Origin: Burkholderiales bacterium
GTDB lineage: Bacteria > Pseudomonadota > Gammaproteobacteria > Burkholderiales > JAEUOS01
Assembly (NCBI GenBank): GCA_016790635.1
Contig: JAEUOR010000043.1
Span: 1 to 64,000, forward strand
Direction of reading: 5' to 3'
Length of the DNA stretch: 64,000 nt
How positions within the stretch are numbered: position 1 is the stretch's first letter; each line of letters starts with the position of its first letter. Made by a program: the position numbers and the translations under genes. Under the pieces are notes generated by a model. That model did not search any database and was not told the origin of the DNA. It worked only from the letters and a program-made list of their open reading frames with translations. Of this stretch, positions 36,675-47,031 are shown one piece after another.

Positions 36675-38189
36675 ATGACAGCAAGCGACAGCGCTGCCCC
36701 GGCAGCTCCCGACGAGAACCAGATCATTGCCGAGCGCCGCGCCAAGCTGGCCGCGATCCGCGCGCGCGGCGGTGCAGCCTTCCCCAACGACTTCGTCCGT
36801 CGCGACCACGCCGGGCTGCTGCACACGATGCACGGCGAGGCCGAGCGCGAGGCGCTGGCGGCAAGCGGGATCGAAGTGTCGGTCGCCGGGCGCATGATGT
36901 TGAAGCGCGTCATGGGCAAGGCATCGTTCGCCACCGTGCAGGACGGCAGCGGGCAGATCCAGCTCTACATCAACGACCAGGGGGTCGGTGCCGAGACGCA
37001 CGCCGACTTCAAGCACTGGGACCTGGGCGACATCGTGGGCGCGCAGGGCACCCTCTTCAAGACGCAGAAGGGCGAGCTCTCGGTCAACGTGACCGCGGTG
37101 CGCCTTTTGACCAAGGCGCTGCGCCCGCTGCCCGAGAAGTTCCACGGCCTGACCGACATGGAGGCGCGCTATCGGCAGCGCTACCTGGACCTGATTTCCT
37201 CCGAGTCGTCGCGCCGCACCTTCATCGTGCGCTCGCAGGTGGTGACCGCGATCCGTGCCTTCATGGTCTCGCGCCACTATCTGGAGGTCGAGACGCCGAT
37301 GATGCACCCCATTCCCGGCGGGGCGGCGGCCAAGCCATTCAAGACCCACCACAACGCGCTCGACATGGAGCTCTACCTGCGCATCGCGCCGGAGCTGTAC
37401 CTGAAGCGCCTGGTGGTCGGCGGCTTCGAGCGCGTCTTCGAGATCAACCGCAATTTCCGCAACGAAGGCATCTCGACCCGGCACAACCCCGAGTTCACGA
37501 TGATGGAGTTCTACGAAGCCTACCGCGACTATCGCTACCTCATGGACCTGACCGAGACCATGTTCCGTGAAGTGTCCGAGCAGGTGCTGGGCTCCACGCG
37601 CTTCACCTACCAGGGGCGCGAGATCGATTTCGGCGCGCCATTCGACCGCTTGACCATCGTGGCGGCGATCCGCAAATACGCCCCGGAATACGGCGAGGCG
37701 CAGCTCAACGACGCGTCCTTCCTGCGCGCCTGGCTGGACAAGCGCGGCGCATTGCCGCGCGGCACGCCGGGAATGGGTGCCTTGCAGCTGGCGTTCTTCG
37801 AGGAGACTGCCGAAGCGCAGCTTTGGAACCCGACCTTCATCATCGACTACCCGGCCGAAGTCTCGCCCCTGGCGCGGCGCAGCGACGCCGATGCGTCGAT
37901 CACCGAACGCTTCGAGCTCTTCATCGCCGGGCGCGAGATCGCCAACGGCTTTTCCGAGCTCAACGACGCCGAAGACCAGGAAGCGCGCTTCGATGCCCAG
38001 GTGGCGGCCAAGGAGGCCGGCGACGAGGAGGCGATGTTCAAGGATCGCGACTACATCCGCGCGCTCGAACACGGCCTGCCGCCGACTGCGGGCGAGGGCA
38101 TCGGCATCGACCGCCTGGTCATGCTCATGACCGATGCACCCTCGATCCGCGATGTGATCCTGTTCCCGCAGTTGAAGCGCGAAGCCTGA
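36675..38189 (+). CDS. lysS: Lysyl-tRNA synthetase, class II
   Basis: LysS charges tRNA-Lys. It has 504 residues, as usual. An N-terminal OB-fold anticodon-binding domain (about 60-150, [24 protein letters not shown]) precedes the class II catalytic domain. Motif 2 is in [26 protein letters not shown] sequence (FRNE present), and motif 3 is [12 protein letters not shown]. It follows prfB closely and is probably co-transcribed. Its TGA stop overlaps the proposed CTG start of the downstream acpH-like gene. Confidence 0.97.
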   Translation: MTASDSAAPAAPDENQIIAERRAKLAAIRARGGAAFPNDFVRRDHAGLLHTMHGEAEREALAASGIEVSVAGRMMLKRVMGKASFATVQDGSGQIQLYINDQGVGAETHADFKHWDLGDIVGAQGTLFKTQKGELSVNVTAVRLLTKALRPLPEKFHGLTDMEARYRQRYLDLISSESSRRTFIVRSQVVTAIRAFMVSRHYLEVETPMMHPIPGGAAAKPFKTHHNALDMELYLRIAPELYLKRLVVGGFERVFEINRNFRNEGISTRHNPEFTMMEFYEAYRDYRYLMDLTETMFREVSEQVLGSTRFTYQGREIDFGAPFDRLTIVAAIRKYAPEYGEAQLNDASFLRAWLDKRGALPRGTPGMGALQLAFFEETAEAQLWNPTFIIDYPAEVSPLARRSDADASITERFELFIAGREIANGFSELNDAEDQEARFDAQVAAKEAGDEEAMFKDRDYIRALEHGLPPTAGEGIGIDRLVMLMTDAPSIRDVILFPQLKREA

Positions 38190-38806
38190 ACCACCTCGCG
38201 CATTTCCTGATCGCGCCGGCCGAAGACGAAATTCGCGCCGGCACCCTGGCGGCGGATCACGTGCGGGGCGCCGACCTGTCTGCCTTTTCGCCCAGGCTGG
38301 CGCTGGGCATCCGATTGCACCGGCGCGTCGACGCGCTGTTCGATGTCCACCCCGCCATGGTCTCGCTCAAGGCCCTGGTTGATCCCGATTTGCGCCGCTA
38401 CGCAGGCATCCTTTGCGACGTGTTCCTGGACCACGTGTTGCTGTCGCAGTGGGGAGACTGGCATTCCGCGTCCATCGAAAACTTCACCTCTGGCGTCTAC
38501 GCCAGCCTGGGACGCATGGCGCCCGCGCTGCCTGAAGCCACCCGGACCGCCGCGGAGCGTATCGCGCGATTCGATGCATTGACTTCCTGCGCCAGTAGAG
38601 CGGGCGTCGCCGCAACTCTGGGACGCATCGCGCGGCGCTTGAAACGCCCGACTGACCTGGCGGCAGGCGTCGCCACCCTGGAACGCCATGGCGAGCGCCT
38701 GGCCGCGGAACTGCCGCCGATATTCGCCGACGTGCGCAGCGGCGCGCTGGCCTATCTGGGCTCCAGCCTCACGATGCGCCCGTCGGAATTGTCGGTCAGC
38801 AGGTAG
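38186..38806 (+). CDS. ACP phosphodiesterase (AcpH-like, DUF479)
   Basis: 206 residues of the DUF479/AcpH family, which removes the phosphopantetheine group from acyl carrier protein. The family N-terminus (Met-Asn-x-Leu-Ala-His) is matched by [11 protein letters not shown], where the first codon is CTG overlapping the lysS stop; there is no ATG, GTG or TTG in a suitable place, so a CTG start is the best reading. Other family marks are [24 protein letters not shown] and [15 protein letters not shown]. The 3' end overlaps the convergent sugar dehydrogenase gene by 55 bases. Confidence 0.78.
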   Translation: MNHLAHFLIAPAEDEIRAGTLAADHVRGADLSAFSPRLALGIRLHRRVDALFDVHPAMVSLKALVDPDLRRYAGILCDVFLDHVLLSQWGDWHSASIENFTSGVYASLGRMAPALPEATRTAAERIARFDALTSCASRAGVAATLGRIARRLKRPTDLAAGVATLERHGERLAAELPPIFADVRSGALAYLGSSLTMRPSELSVSR

Positions 38807-39870
38807 AGAAAGCCGTCCGGTCCCGAACGCACGTCGCGGATTCGCTCGCCGAAGTTCTGCAAGAGGCGTTCCTCGCGCTGCATTACCGTGCCGTCGAATT
38901 CGAGGCGCGCAAGCTGTCTGCCGGACAGAGCACCGACGAACAGGCTTCCCTTCCAGGCCGGGATCGCATCTCCCGCATAGAAGGCCATTCCCGAGGGCGC
39001 GATCGACGGTGTCCAGAAGTGTGCGGGCTGCTCCAGGCCGGGGGCGGCGCGGCCGACGCCGATGGCCAGCCCCGAGTAGTCGACCCCGTGGGTGATGACG
39101 GGCCAGCCGTAGTTGCGCCCGGCCTGCGGCAGGTTGATCTCGTCGCCGCCGCGCGCGCCGTGCTCGTGCATCCACTGCGCCCCGGTCTGCGGATGCAGGG
39201 TCAGGCCTTGCGGGTTGCGGTGCCCGTAGGAGAAGATTTCCGGACGGGCGCCGGCCTTGCCGACGAACGGATTGTCGGGCGGCACACTGCCGTCCGTCCT
39301 CAAGCGCACGATCTTGCCGAAGTGCGTGGACAGGTCCTGCGCGCGGTCGCGCTGGTAGCGTTCGCCCAGGGCCATATAGATCAGCCCGTCGCGCGCGTGC
39401 ACGATGCGGCAGCCGAAGTGCAGGCCGCCGGAGGTCTTGGGCAGCTGACGGAATGTCACGCGCACCTCGGACAGGCCATCGTCGCCCAGGCGGGCGCGCG
39501 CCAGCGCGGTGCCGCTGCCGCCTTCGCCGGCCTCGGCGTAGCAGAAATGGATCACGCGATTGGCGGCGAATTCGCGGTCCGGTATCACGTCGAGCAGCCC
39601 GCCCTGCCCTTGCGCCACGACCGCGGGCACGCCCTTGAGCGGCGCGCGCAGCGTGCCGTCGCGCGCCACCACGCGCATGCGCCCGGGGCGTTCGGTGACG
39701 AGCATCTCGCCGCCGGGCAGGAAGGCCAGTGCCCAGGGGTGCTCGAGACCGCGCGCGACCGTGACCGCGCGAAACGCGGCCTTCTCCGAGGTGAAATCCT
39801 GCGCCGTCGCGGACACGGCGAGGGCGAGGAGACCCGCTGCAACAAGCAGCGACAGGCGGCGCAGGAACAT
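38752..39870 (-). CDS. PQQ-dependent aldose sugar dehydrogenase-like protein
   Basis: 372 residues, periplasmic by a clear signal peptide (LSLLVAAGLLALAVSATAQ). It belongs to the soluble glucose/sorbosone dehydrogenase family (six-bladed propeller, E. coli YliI/Asd type), with GLEHPWALAFLPGGEMLVTE, a conserved FHFGCR-like His motif (GGLHFGCRIVH), GRNYGWPVITHG and FYAGDAIPAWKGSLFVG. Such enzymes oxidise aldoses using PQQ. No PQQ synthesis genes are seen here. The substrate is not predictable. Start at ATG 39870 is set by the signal peptide. Confidence 0.9.
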   Translation of the reverse strand: MFLRRLSLLVAAGLLALAVSATAQDFTSEKAAFRAVTVARGLEHPWALAFLPGGEMLVTERPGRMRVVARDGTLRAPLKGVPAVVAQGQGGLLDVIPDREFAANRVIHFCYAEAGEGGSGTALARARLGDDGLSEVRVTFRQLPKTSGGLHFGCRIVHARDGLIYMALGERYQRDRAQDLSTHFGKIVRLRTDGSVPPDNPFVGKAGARPEIFSYGHRNPQGLTLHPQTGAQWMHEHGARGGDEINLPQAGRNYGWPVITHGVDYSGLAIGVGRAAPGLEQPAHFWTPSIAPSGMAFYAGDAIPAWKGSLFVGALSGRQLARLEFDGTVMQREERLLQNFGERIRDVRSGPDGFLYLLTDNSDGRIVRLEPR

Positions 39871-40004
39871 GGTGTCGAAGGCAAAGTTGCGCGAATGTTG
39901 CAAGCGTAACACCCGGATACAAACGTGCGGAGGAGCGCGGTCGGCGCCCGGCGCCCGGCACACGTTATCCGACACAGCGCACCGTTGCGCGACAAGGAGA
40001 GGAA

Positions 40005-40994
40005 ATGGAACAAGTCATCCGCACTGCGCCGCGCCTGCACCCGCTCATCGCCACGGCTGCAGCTTCGGTCATCGTTGTTTCGGCCGCCGGCGTCGGTGTC
40101 ATGACCGGCGTGATCCCCGCGACCCATGCCACCGCGCCGACCGTCGGTGCAGTCCTGCCCGCGCCTGTGGCTTCGCCATCGGTGATCGCTGCCGCCGCGC
40201 CGGTTGCGGCCCCGGTTGCCGCGGCGAGCCCCGCGCCGGCTGCGCGTCCCGCACCCCGGGCACAGGTCGTCGCCATGGCGCGTAACCCGGAGGAGCCCCG
40301 CACGTTGCGCACGACGCCGTCATCCGTGCAACCCGCTGTCATGCGCGAGACGACCGACTCTGGCTACGGTGGCGAGCGGCGGGTTGCTCGCGCGGCCGTC
40401 GATCGTGAAGTCTACGAACGCATGCCGGCGGAGCGTGAAACCTACGGACGCCCTGTCGCCGAGCGTGACCCGTACGGTCGCCCGGTCGCGGAGCGCAGCC
40501 CGTATGAACGCAACCCCTACGAGCGCAACCCCTACGAGCGCAATCCCTACGGTGATGTCGCGCAGGGCCCGCAATCCGCTCCCTACGGCTCCGTTCCCGC
40601 ATCCGGTACCTTCGGCAACACCGGCGCAGGCCCCGCCGTAGCCCAGACCCGCCCAGTTTGCGGCAACTGCGGAGTGGTCGAGGCAGTCGTCGAAACCACC
40701 CGGCCCGGCGAAGGTTCCGGCCTCGGCATGGCCGGCGGCGCCCTCGGCGGCGCAGTGGTCGGCAAACAATTCGGCAAAGGCCGCGGCAGCGACTTCATGA
40801 CCATCCTGGGCGCGGTCGGCGGCGCCTACGCGGGCCATCAGGTCGAGAAGAGCGTGCGCTCGTCGAAGACCTGGGAAGTGCGGGTGCGCATGGACGACGG
40901 CAGCGTGCGCAGCATTCCGCAGACCACCCAACCGGGCTGGCGCTCGGGCGAGCGGGTACGGGTCGACGGCGGCAGCATCGCGCTGGCCACCTGA
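40005..40994 (+). CDS. Glycine-zipper 2TM protein with Tyr/Pro/Arg-rich repeats
   Basis: 329 residues. A hydrophobic N-terminus (about 13-38) and a long Ala/Pro-rich stretch precede a low-complexity part (about 140-185) built from YGRPVAERDP-type units and three NPYER repeats. A glycine-zipper domain follows (about 235-290: GLGMAGGALGGAVVGKQFGKG, ILGAVGGAYAGHQVEK) and a C-terminal beta-rich piece (VRVRMDDGSVRSIPQ...GERVRVDGG). Such outer-membrane 17-kDa-antigen-like proteins have envelope roles that are mostly undefined. A CGNCG motif lies just before the zipper. A strong terminator ends the gene. Confidence 0.82.
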   Translation: MEQVIRTAPRLHPLIATAAASVIVVSAAGVGVMTGVIPATHATAPTVGAVLPAPVASPSVIAAAAPVAAPVAAASPAPAARPAPRAQVVAMARNPEEPRTLRTTPSSVQPAVMRETTDSGYGGERRVARAAVDREVYERMPAERETYGRPVAERDPYGRPVAERSPYERNPYERNPYERNPYGDVAQGPQSAPYGSVPASGTFGNTGAGPAVAQTRPVCGNCGVVEAVVETTRPGEGSGLGMAGGALGGAVVGKQFGKGRGSDFMTILGAVGGAYAGHQVEKSVRSSKTWEVRVRMDDGSVRSIPQTTQPGWRSGERVRVDGGSIALAT

Positions 40995-41000
40995 GTTGGC

Positions 41001-41032
41001 GTTGCGCCCGGACCCTCCTCTCCGGGCGTAAC
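41001..41032. repeat. 12-bp inverted repeat upstream of the terminator
   Basis: The arms 41001-41012 and 41021-41032 pair over 12 bp with a single G-T wobble around an 8-base pyrimidine loop. It is directly followed by the T-tailed hairpin at 41038, so it is probably part of a two-stem terminator or a protective 3' end for the glycine-zipper mRNA. Confidence 0.65.
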
Positions 41033-41037
41033 ATGTG

Positions 41038-41068
41038 GGGGCGGCCCCGGAACGGGCCGCCCCTTTTT
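41038..41068 (+). terminator. Strong intrinsic terminator
   Basis: A perfect 10-bp GC stem (41038-41047 with 41054-41063), a 6-base loop and five T form a textbook rho-independent terminator for the glycine-zipper gene. The likely GTG start of the next gene follows the T-run immediately. Confidence 0.93.
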
Positions 41069-41923
41069 GTGTCTCTCACTGCCCTCCTCCTCGTCCTGAC
41101 CGCCGCCTGGTCGCACGCGACCTGGAATCTGGCGCTGAAAAAAAGTCGCGGCGGCGGCATCGCGTTCTTCTGGCTCACCGCCTGGGTCGAGGTGCTGTTC
41201 TACGCGCCGGTGGCACTGCTGGTGTTCGCGGCCTCCGCATGGCGCCCCGACGGGATCGCGCTGGTCATGATGCTGGGCTCGGCGCTGATCCACGTTGCCT
41301 ACTTCGTTTTTCTCGACCGCGGTTACCGGACTGGCGATCTGTCGGTGGTCTACCCCCTGGCGCGTGCGTCGGGTCCGCTCATCACCATCGTCGCTGCGGT
41401 GCTGCTCCTGGGCGAGCGGCCCGCGCCGCTGGCCATCGCCGGGGCGCTCGCCATCGGCATCGGGGCAATTCTGCTTTCCGGCGATCCGCGCGGCATGCTC
41501 AGGCGTGGCGGCGTCGGTTTCGCGCTCGCCACCGGAACCATGATCGCGCTCTACACCGTGTGGGATCGGCAGGCGGTCGCGCATTTCCTCATCCCGCCGG
41601 TCATCTACTACTGGGGGTCGATCGTCATGCGACTTGTTGCGACGACACCCCACGCCCTCGGACGGAAGGACGAAATCCTCGCCATCTGGCGCGCGGACCG
41701 GCGCGCGGTGCTGGCGGTGGCCATCCTCTCCCCGCTTTCGTACGGCCTGGTGCTGTACGCGATGAAGATCGCGCCGCTCTCCTACGTCGCGCCGGCGCGT
41801 GAAATCAGCATCCTGATCGCCGCCCTGTACGGCACACGCCTGCTCAAGGAAGGTGACACGGCGCGCCGCCTCTCGGCGGCATTCCTCATGATGCTCGGAC
41901 TGATGGGGATCGCGCTGGCCTGA
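41069..41923 (+). CDS. EamA/DMT-family permease
   Basis: 284 residues with about ten hydrophobic helices in two EamA halves (first half ending LAIGIGAILLSGD, second beginning GVGFALATGTMIALYTVWDR). The family exports or imports small metabolites; the substrate cannot be told. The GTG at 41069 gives MSLTALLLVLTAAWSHATWN, matching the usual start of these proteins, but it abuts the T-run of the upstream terminator and has no ribosome binding site. An ATG at 41033 would place the terminator hairpin inside the coding region. The start is therefore unsure. Confidence 0.85.
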   Translation: MSLTALLLVLTAAWSHATWNLALKKSRGGGIAFFWLTAWVEVLFYAPVALLVFAASAWRPDGIALVMMLGSALIHVAYFVFLDRGYRTGDLSVVYPLARASGPLITIVAAVLLLGERPAPLAIAGALAIGIGAILLSGDPRGMLRRGGVGFALATGTMIALYTVWDRQAVAHFLIPPVIYYWGSIVMRLVATTPHALGRKDEILAIWRADRRAVLAVAILSPLSYGLVLYAMKIAPLSYVAPAREISILIAALYGTRLLKEGDTARRLSAAFLMMLGLMGIALA

Positions 41924-41955
41924 GGCGGGTGGCGCGAGAAATTCTTACAGGGCGT

Positions 41956-42150
41956 TCAGTCCGCCTCGTCGATCCACATCATCTGGATCGCCTCGAGGAT
42001 CTTCTCGCCCGAGCGATTGGGATCGTCGTCGAAACCCGGCAGCGCCAGCACCCAGGCGTGCAGATCGGTGAAGCGCACCTTGAGCGGGTCGACGTCGGGA
42101 TGCGCCTCGCACAGCGCGATCGCGATGTCGCGCGTATCGGTCCACTTCAT
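41956..42150 (-). CDS. iscX: Fe-S assembly protein IscX
   Basis: 64 residues, the full IscX length. IscX is a small acidic helical protein that binds IscS and iron and tunes cluster assembly. The family sequence is plain: [50 protein letters not shown]. Its ATG overlaps the fdx stop (ATGA), making it the last gene of the isc operon. Confidence 0.95.
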   Translation of the reverse strand: MKWTDTRDIAIALCEAHPDVDPLKVRFTDLHAWVLALPGFDDDPNRSGEKILEAIQMMWIDEAD

Positions 42151-42488
42151 CGCTTGCCCTCCTTGACCATGTTGATGGTGTACCTGGGAATCTCGATGGT
42201 GAGGTCGTTCGCGTCGAGCACGACCTGGCAGGACAGTCGCGAGTTGGGCTCCAGCCCCCAGGCGCGGTCGAGCAGGTCGTCTTCCTTTTCCTCGGAGGGT
42301 TCGAGGGTCTCGAACCCTTCACGCACGATCACGTGGCAGGTCGTGCAGGCGCAGGACTTCTCGCACGCATGCTCGATCGGGATATCGTTGTCGAGCAAGG
42401 CGTCGATGAGCATGCCGCCGGCGGCGGCCTCGATGACGGCACCCTCGGGACAGAGTTCGACGTGGGGCAGGACGATGATCTGCGGCAT
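42147..42488 (-). CDS. fdx: ISC-type [2Fe-2S] ferredoxin
   Basis: 113 residues. The four cluster ligands are present as C-x5-C-x2-C ([11 protein letters not shown]) and a distal Cys in RLSCQVVL. This ferredoxin supplies electrons for cluster assembly on IscU. Sequence [27 protein letters not shown] is typical of the isc ferredoxin rather than of photosynthetic types. It lies 18 bases after hscA and overlaps iscX. Confidence 0.96.
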   Translation of the reverse strand: MPQIIVLPHVELCPEGAVIEAAAGGMLIDALLDNDIPIEHACEKSCACTTCHVIVREGFETLEPSEEKEDDLLDRAWGLEPNSRLSCQVVLDANDLTIEIPRYTINMVKEGKR

Positions 42489-42506
42489 GCGGTGTTGGGC
42501 AGTGGG

Positions 42507-44387
42507 TCAGACGGCGATCGAATCCAGGCTGCGCCCGGTCAGTGCGGCACGTACCGAGCGGTCCATGCGCCGCGCGGCAAAATCGCCGCTGGACCGGTTG
42601 AGTTCGTCGATCGCGGCGCGGATGGCCAGGTGGTCGGAGCCGGCGGCAGCCGCCTCGACCGCGGCAATGCCTGCTTCGATGGTGCCGCGCTCGGCTGGTT
42701 CGAGCAGGTCGCCGTCGCTTGCCAGCGCAGCACGGCAGGCCGCGACGATGGCCTCGGCCTCGACTTGCTGCTCCTTCAGGGCGCGCGCCTTGATGTCGTC
42801 ATCCGCACGGTCGAAGGACTCTTTCAACATGCGTGCGATTTCGTCGTCCGACAATCCATACGAAGGCTTGACCGCGATCGACGCGGCGACGCCGGAGGTC
42901 CTCTCCTCGGCCGAGACCGAGAGCAGGCCGTCGGCATCGACCTGGAAAGTCACGCGAATGCGTGCAGCCCCGGCGACCATGGGCGGAATGCCGCGCAACT
43001 CGAAGCGCGCCAGCGAGCGGCAGTCGGCCACCAGATCACGCTCGCCCTGCACCACGTGGATGGCCATCGCTGTCTGGCCGTCCTTGAAGGTGGTGAACTC
43101 CTGCGCGCGTGCCACCGGAATGGTCGAGTTGCGCGCAATGATGCGCTCGGCCAACCCGCCCATGGTCTCCAGGCCGAGCGATAGCGGGATCACATCCAGC
43201 AGCAGCCATTCGTCGCCGGCGGCGGTGTGTCCGGCCAGGAGGTTGGCTTGCATGGCCGCCCCCAGCGCCACGACTTCGTCCGGATTGAGGTTGGTCAGCG
43301 GCGCGCGGCCGAAGAGTTGCGCCGTGGCCGCGCGCACCTGAGGCATGCGGGTGGAGCCGCCGACCAGGACCACGCCTGCCACGCCGGACGCGGGAATGCC
43401 GGCATCGCGCAGCGCCTTGCGCGTGGCGACCAGAGTCTTCTTCAAGAGCGGTTCGGTCAAGGCCTCGAACATCTTGCGCGTGACATGCAGCGCGATGACC
43501 TGCCCGTCATCCAAGGGCACGTTGAAGAACGTCGCGTCCAGGTCGGTCAGACGTTCCTTGGCGGCGCGCGCCTCAATGAGGAGCTTGCGCCGCAGCGTCG
43601 GCGGGACCTGCGGCAAATGCGCCTCGCGCGCCGCCCAATCGGCCAGGAGGGCATCGAAATCATCGCCGCCCAGGGCCGAATCGCCGCCCGTTGCCATGAC
43701 CTCGAAGAGTCCGCGCGCGAGCCTCAAGATCGAGATGTCGAAGGTGCCGCCGCCCAGGTCGTAGACCGCGTAGATGCCCTCGGCAGCGTTGTCCAAACCG
43801 TAGGCGATGGCCGCTGCGGTTGGCTCGTTGATCAGGCGCAGTACCTCCAGGCCCGCGAGGCGTGCGGCATCCTTGGTAGCCTGCCGCTGCGCATCGTCGA
43901 AGTAGGCCGGGACCGTGATGACCGCCCCCATGAGTTCGTCGCCGAGCGACTCCTCGGCGCGATGCTTGAGCTCGACCAGGATGTCGGCGGACACCTCGAC
44001 CGGGCTCTTCTCGCCAGCGCGGGTGGCGATGCGGACCATGCCCGGGGCATCGATGAACTCGTAGGGGGTGTTGAGCGCTCCGCCGGCAGCGCGCTTGAGG
44101 TCTGCCAGCGTCCGCCCCATGAAGCGCTTGACCGAGACGATGGTATTGCCCGGATCGACCACCGCCTGCGCCGCGGCGGCGTGCCCGACCGCGTTGACCC
44201 CGCTGGCGTCATAACGCACCACCGACGGCAGCAGCGGCCGCCCCTGGTGATCTGGCAGGACGCGCGGTTCACCGCTCATGACCGCGGCGATCAGCGAGTT
44301 GGTGGTCCCCAGGTCGATGCCGATGGCCAGGCGCCGCTGATGCGGCTCGGTGTCGGTGCCCGGTTCGGCAATCTGCATCAACGCCAT
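42507..44387 (-). CDS. hscA: Fe-S cluster chaperone HscA (Hsp70 family)
   Basis: 626 residues. HscA is the specialised Hsp70 that, with HscB, promotes cluster release from IscU. The ATPase domain opens [14 protein letters not shown] and has the phosphate-binding [14 protein letters not shown] and [13 protein letters not shown]; the substrate domain follows with [12 protein letters not shown]. It would recognise the LPPVK motif that is present in the IscU of this operon. ATG 44387 leaves 13 bases after hscB; an in-frame ATG nine bases later is also possible. Confidence 0.96.
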   Translation of the reverse strand: MALMQIAEPGTDTEPHQRRLAIGIDLGTTNSLIAAVMSGEPRVLPDHQGRPLLPSVVRYDASGVNAVGHAAAAQAVVDPGNTIVSVKRFMGRTLADLKRAAGGALNTPYEFIDAPGMVRIATRAGEKSPVEVSADILVELKHRAEESLGDELMGAVITVPAYFDDAQRQATKDAARLAGLEVLRLINEPTAAAIAYGLDNAAEGIYAVYDLGGGTFDISILRLARGLFEVMATGGDSALGGDDFDALLADWAAREAHLPQVPPTLRRKLLIEARAAKERLTDLDATFFNVPLDDGQVIALHVTRKMFEALTEPLLKKTLVATRKALRDAGIPASGVAGVVLVGGSTRMPQVRAATAQLFGRAPLTNLNPDEVVALGAAMQANLLAGHTAAGDEWLLLDVIPLSLGLETMGGLAERIIARNSTIPVARAQEFTTFKDGQTAMAIHVVQGERDLVADCRSLARFELRGIPPMVAGAARIRVTFQVDADGLLSVSAEERTSGVAASIAVKPSYGLSDDEIARMLKESFDRADDDIKARALKEQQVEAEAIVAACRAALASDGDLLEPAERGTIEAGIAAVEAAAAGSDHLAIRAAIDELNRSSGDFAARRMDRSVRAALTGRSLDSIAV

Positions 44388-44400
44388 GGCGGGCCCTGTC

Positions 44401-44919
44401 TCACGCGTCCTCGAGCATGGCGATGGACTCGCCGACCTCGGCCTCGACACGTCCGATGAAAATCAGTTGGCGCAGCGCCTCGGCGGCGGGCGCATTGGCG
44501 CCGGAATCCATGAGCACGGCCAGGCGCGCGCGCCGCGCATCCCGCTCTGCGCGCAGATCGGAGAGAAGATGATCGAGCGCGTCCAGATTCTTCGCCGCCC
44601 GCGCATCCTCGACCGCTTCACGCCACTCCATCTGCTGCACCAGGAAGGACGGTTCCATCGCGGTATTGTCTTCCAGCCCCAGGTCGATGCCGCGCAACTC
44701 CAGCAGATGGGCCGCGCGACTTTCCGGATCTTTCAGGACGGTGTAAGCCTCGTTTGCGCGCACCGACCATTGCATCGCGGCGCGCCGGTCGGCATCGGTT
44801 CCACGGGCATGGTTGTCCGGGTGCACGCGCGCAAGCAATTGCCGATAGGCCGCATCGAGCGCGGCCATGTCGATCGCGAAGCGCGGCTCGATGCCAAACA
44901 GGGCGAAATGGGAAGACAA
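44401..44919 (-). CDS. hscB: Fe-S co-chaperone HscB (J-domain)
   Basis: 172 residues. An N-terminal J-domain with the essential HPD (ARVHPDNH) is followed by a C-terminal three-helix IscU-binding domain (about 90-172). HscB brings IscU to HscA and stimulates its ATPase. The start [14 protein letters not shown] matches family members. It lies between iscA and hscA in the usual isc order. Confidence 0.95.
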   Translation of the reverse strand: MSSHFALFGIEPRFAIDMAALDAAYRQLLARVHPDNHARGTDADRRAAMQWSVRANEAYTVLKDPESRAAHLLELRGIDLGLEDNTAMEPSFLVQQMEWREAVEDARAAKNLDALDHLLSDLRAERDARRARLAVLMDSGANAPAAEALRQLIFIGRVEAEVGESIAMLEDA

Positions 44920-44982
44920 GATGCAGCCGACCTGGCAGGACCCGCCGGCGCACGCGAGTGCCGCCGGCCCGGTCGCTTGATT

Positions 44983-45306
44983 TCAGACGTGAAAGCTCTC
45001 GCCGCAGCCGCAGCGATCCTTCTCGTTCGGGTTGACGAACTTGAAGCCCTCGTTCAAACCCTCGCGCTGATAGTCCAGCTCCGTGCCGGCCAAGTAGGCC
45101 AGGCTCTTGGGATCGACCAGCACCTTGACCCCATGGCTCTCGAAAAGCTGGTCTTCGGGATTGGCGGCATCGGCGAACTCGAGCTTGTAGGCCAGGCCCG
45201 AGCAGCCCGTGGTCTTGACGCCGACGCGCAATCCCAGCCCACGGCCGCGCCGCGCGATATAGCCGGCGACGTGCTTCGCCGCGTTCTCGGTCAGGGTAAC
45301 GGACAT
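44983..45306 (-). CDS. iscA: Fe-S carrier protein IscA
   Basis: 107 residues, A-type carrier with the three conserved Cys (one in TTGCSGLAY, two in the CGCGESF end). It receives and passes on Fe-S clusters or iron. The ATG at 45306 gives [13 protein letters not shown]. It follows iscU by 14 bases, in normal operon order. Confidence 0.95.
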   Translation of the reverse strand: MSVTLTENAAKHVAGYIARRGRGLGLRVGVKTTGCSGLAYKLEFADAANPEDQLFESHGVKVLVDPKSLAYLAGTELDYQREGLNEGFKFVNPNEKDRCGCGESFHV

Positions 45307-45320
45307 GACACTCTCCGCGC

Positions 45321-45722
45321 TCAGGCGGCCTCCTTGTGCTCGACCGCATGCTTGGCGCGATAGTCGGTGATGGCGGCCTTGATCGCATCCTCGGCCAGGA
45401 TCGAGCAATGGATCTTGACCGGCGGCAAGGCCAGTTCCTCGGCAATCTGGGTATTCTTGATGCCCATCGCTTCGTCCAGGGTCTTGCCCTTGACCCACTC
45501 GGTCACCAGGCTCGATGACGCGATCGCCGAACCGCAGCCGTAGGTCTTGAAGCGCGCGTCCTCGATGCGGCCGTCGCTACCTACCTTGATCTGCAGCTTC
45601 ATGACGTCGCCGCAGGCCGGCGCGCCGACCATGCCTGTGCCGACCGAGTCGTCGCCTTTTTCGAATGAGCCGACATTGCGCGGATTCTCGTAGTGGTCCA
45701 GGACCTTGTCGCTGTATGCCAT
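45321..45722 (-). CDS. iscU: Fe-S scaffold protein IscU
   Basis: 133 residues. The cluster ligands are the Cys of [11 protein letters not shown] with its neighbouring Asp, the Cys of [10 protein letters not shown] and the Cys of [11 protein letters not shown]. The LPPVK chaperone-recognition motif precedes the last one. IscU builds [2Fe-2S] clusters with sulfur from IscS. It is the second structural gene after iscS, 44 bases downstream. Confidence 0.97.
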   Translation of the reverse strand: MAYSDKVLDHYENPRNVGSFEKGDDSVGTGMVGAPACGDVMKLQIKVGSDGRIEDARFKTYGCGSAIASSSLVTEWVKGKTLDEAMGIKNTQIAEELALPPVKIHCSILAEDAIKAAITDYRAKHAVEHKEAA

Positions 45723-45766
45723 GTCAATCTTCCTTTCAACAGTTTATGTCTGATCTCGACCGGGGT

Positions 45767-46975
45767 TCAGTGGGCAGCCCACTGCACCGTGTTGAGGTCG
45801 ACGCCGTCCTTGTACATCTCCCAGAGGGGTGACAGGTCGCGCAACTTGCCGATCTTGCTCTTGAGCAGGTTGACGGCGTAATCGACTTCTTCGGCAGTGG
45901 TGAAACGACCGATCGTGAAGCGGATCGAGGAATGCGCCAGCTCGTCGCTACGCCCCAGCGCGCGCAGCACATACGAGGGCTCCAGGCTGGCCGAGGTGCA
46001 AGCCGAGCCGGAGGAGACGGCGATCTCCTTGATCGCCATGATCAGCGACTCGCCCTCGACGAAATTGAAGCTCATGTTGAGGTTGTGCGGCACGCGCGCC
46101 TCGAGATCGCCGTTGACATAGACCTCCTCCATGTCCGAAAGGCCGGCCAGGAGGCGGTCGCGCAGCATGCGGATGCGCTCGTTCTCGACGGCCATCTCCT
46201 CGCGCGCGATGCGGAAGGCCTCGCCCATGCCGACGATCTGGTGCGTGGGCAGCGTGCCGGAGCGAAAGCCGCGCTCGTGTCCGCCGCCGTGGATCTGCGC
46301 CTCCAGGCGCACGCGCGGCTTGCGCCGCACGTACAGCGCGCCGACGCCCTTGGGGCCGTAGGTCTTGTGCGCGCTCATCGACAAAAGGTCGACCTTGAGC
46401 GAGGCGAGGTCGATGGCGACCTTGCCGGTGGCCTGCGCGGCATCGACATGGAAGATGATGCCCTTGGCGCGACATAGCTCGCCGATCGCCGGGATATCCT
46501 GGATCACGCCGATCTCGTTGTTCACGTACATGATCGAGACCAGAACGGTGTCCGGGCGAATCGCCGCCTTGAACTTGTCGAGATCGACGAGGCCGTTGGG
46601 CTCGGGATCGAGATAGGTGACCGAAAAACCCTGGCGCTCCAGTTCGCGGCAGGTATCGAGCGTGGCCTTGTGCTCGATGGACATGGTGATGATGTGCTTG
46701 CCCTTGGATTGGTAGAAGTGTGCCGCGCCCTTCAAGGCGAGGTTGATCGACTCGGTCGCGCCGGAGGTCCAGACGATCTCCTTGGCGTCCGCGCCGATGA
46801 GTCGGGCAACGTTCTCGCGCGCCTCTTCCACCGCCTCTTCGGCGGCCCAGCCGTAGGCATGCGAGCGCGAGGCCGGATTGCCGTATTCCTCGGTCAGGTA
46901 GGTAGCCATGCGCTTGGCGACGCGCGGGTCGACCGGAGTCGTCGCCGAATAGTCGAGGTAAATCGGAAACTTCAT
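45767..46975 (-). CDS. iscS: Cysteine desulfurase IscS
   Basis: 402 residues. IscS is a PLP enzyme that takes sulfur from cysteine as a persulfide for Fe-S clusters and thio-modified tRNA. The PLP lysine is in [12 protein letters not shown], and the catalytic Cys lies in the mobile loop [14 protein letters not shown]. Of two adjacent ATG codons, the one at 46975 is five bases from AGGAG, while 46978 is only two bases away, so 46975 is preferred. It follows iscR with a 56-base gap. Confidence 0.97.
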   Translation of the reverse strand: MKFPIYLDYSATTPVDPRVAKRMATYLTEEYGNPASRSHAYGWAAEEAVEEARENVARLIGADAKEIVWTSGATESINLALKGAAHFYQSKGKHIITMSIEHKATLDTCRELERQGFSVTYLDPEPNGLVDLDKFKAAIRPDTVLVSIMYVNNEIGVIQDIPAIGELCRAKGIIFHVDAAQATGKVAIDLASLKVDLLSMSAHKTYGPKGVGALYVRRKPRVRLEAQIHGGGHERGFRSGTLPTHQIVGMGEAFRIAREEMAVENERIRMLRDRLLAGLSDMEEVYVNGDLEARVPHNLNMSFNFVEGESLIMAIKEIAVSSGSACTSASLEPSYVLRALGRSDELAHSSIRFTIGRFTTAEEVDYAVNLLKSKIGKLRDLSPLWEMYKDGVDLNTVQWAAH

Positions 46976-47031
46976 CATTGCTCCTGAAGATATGTTCGAA
47001 CTGCGGGCGCAGGATGGATTTTCAAGCAAAG

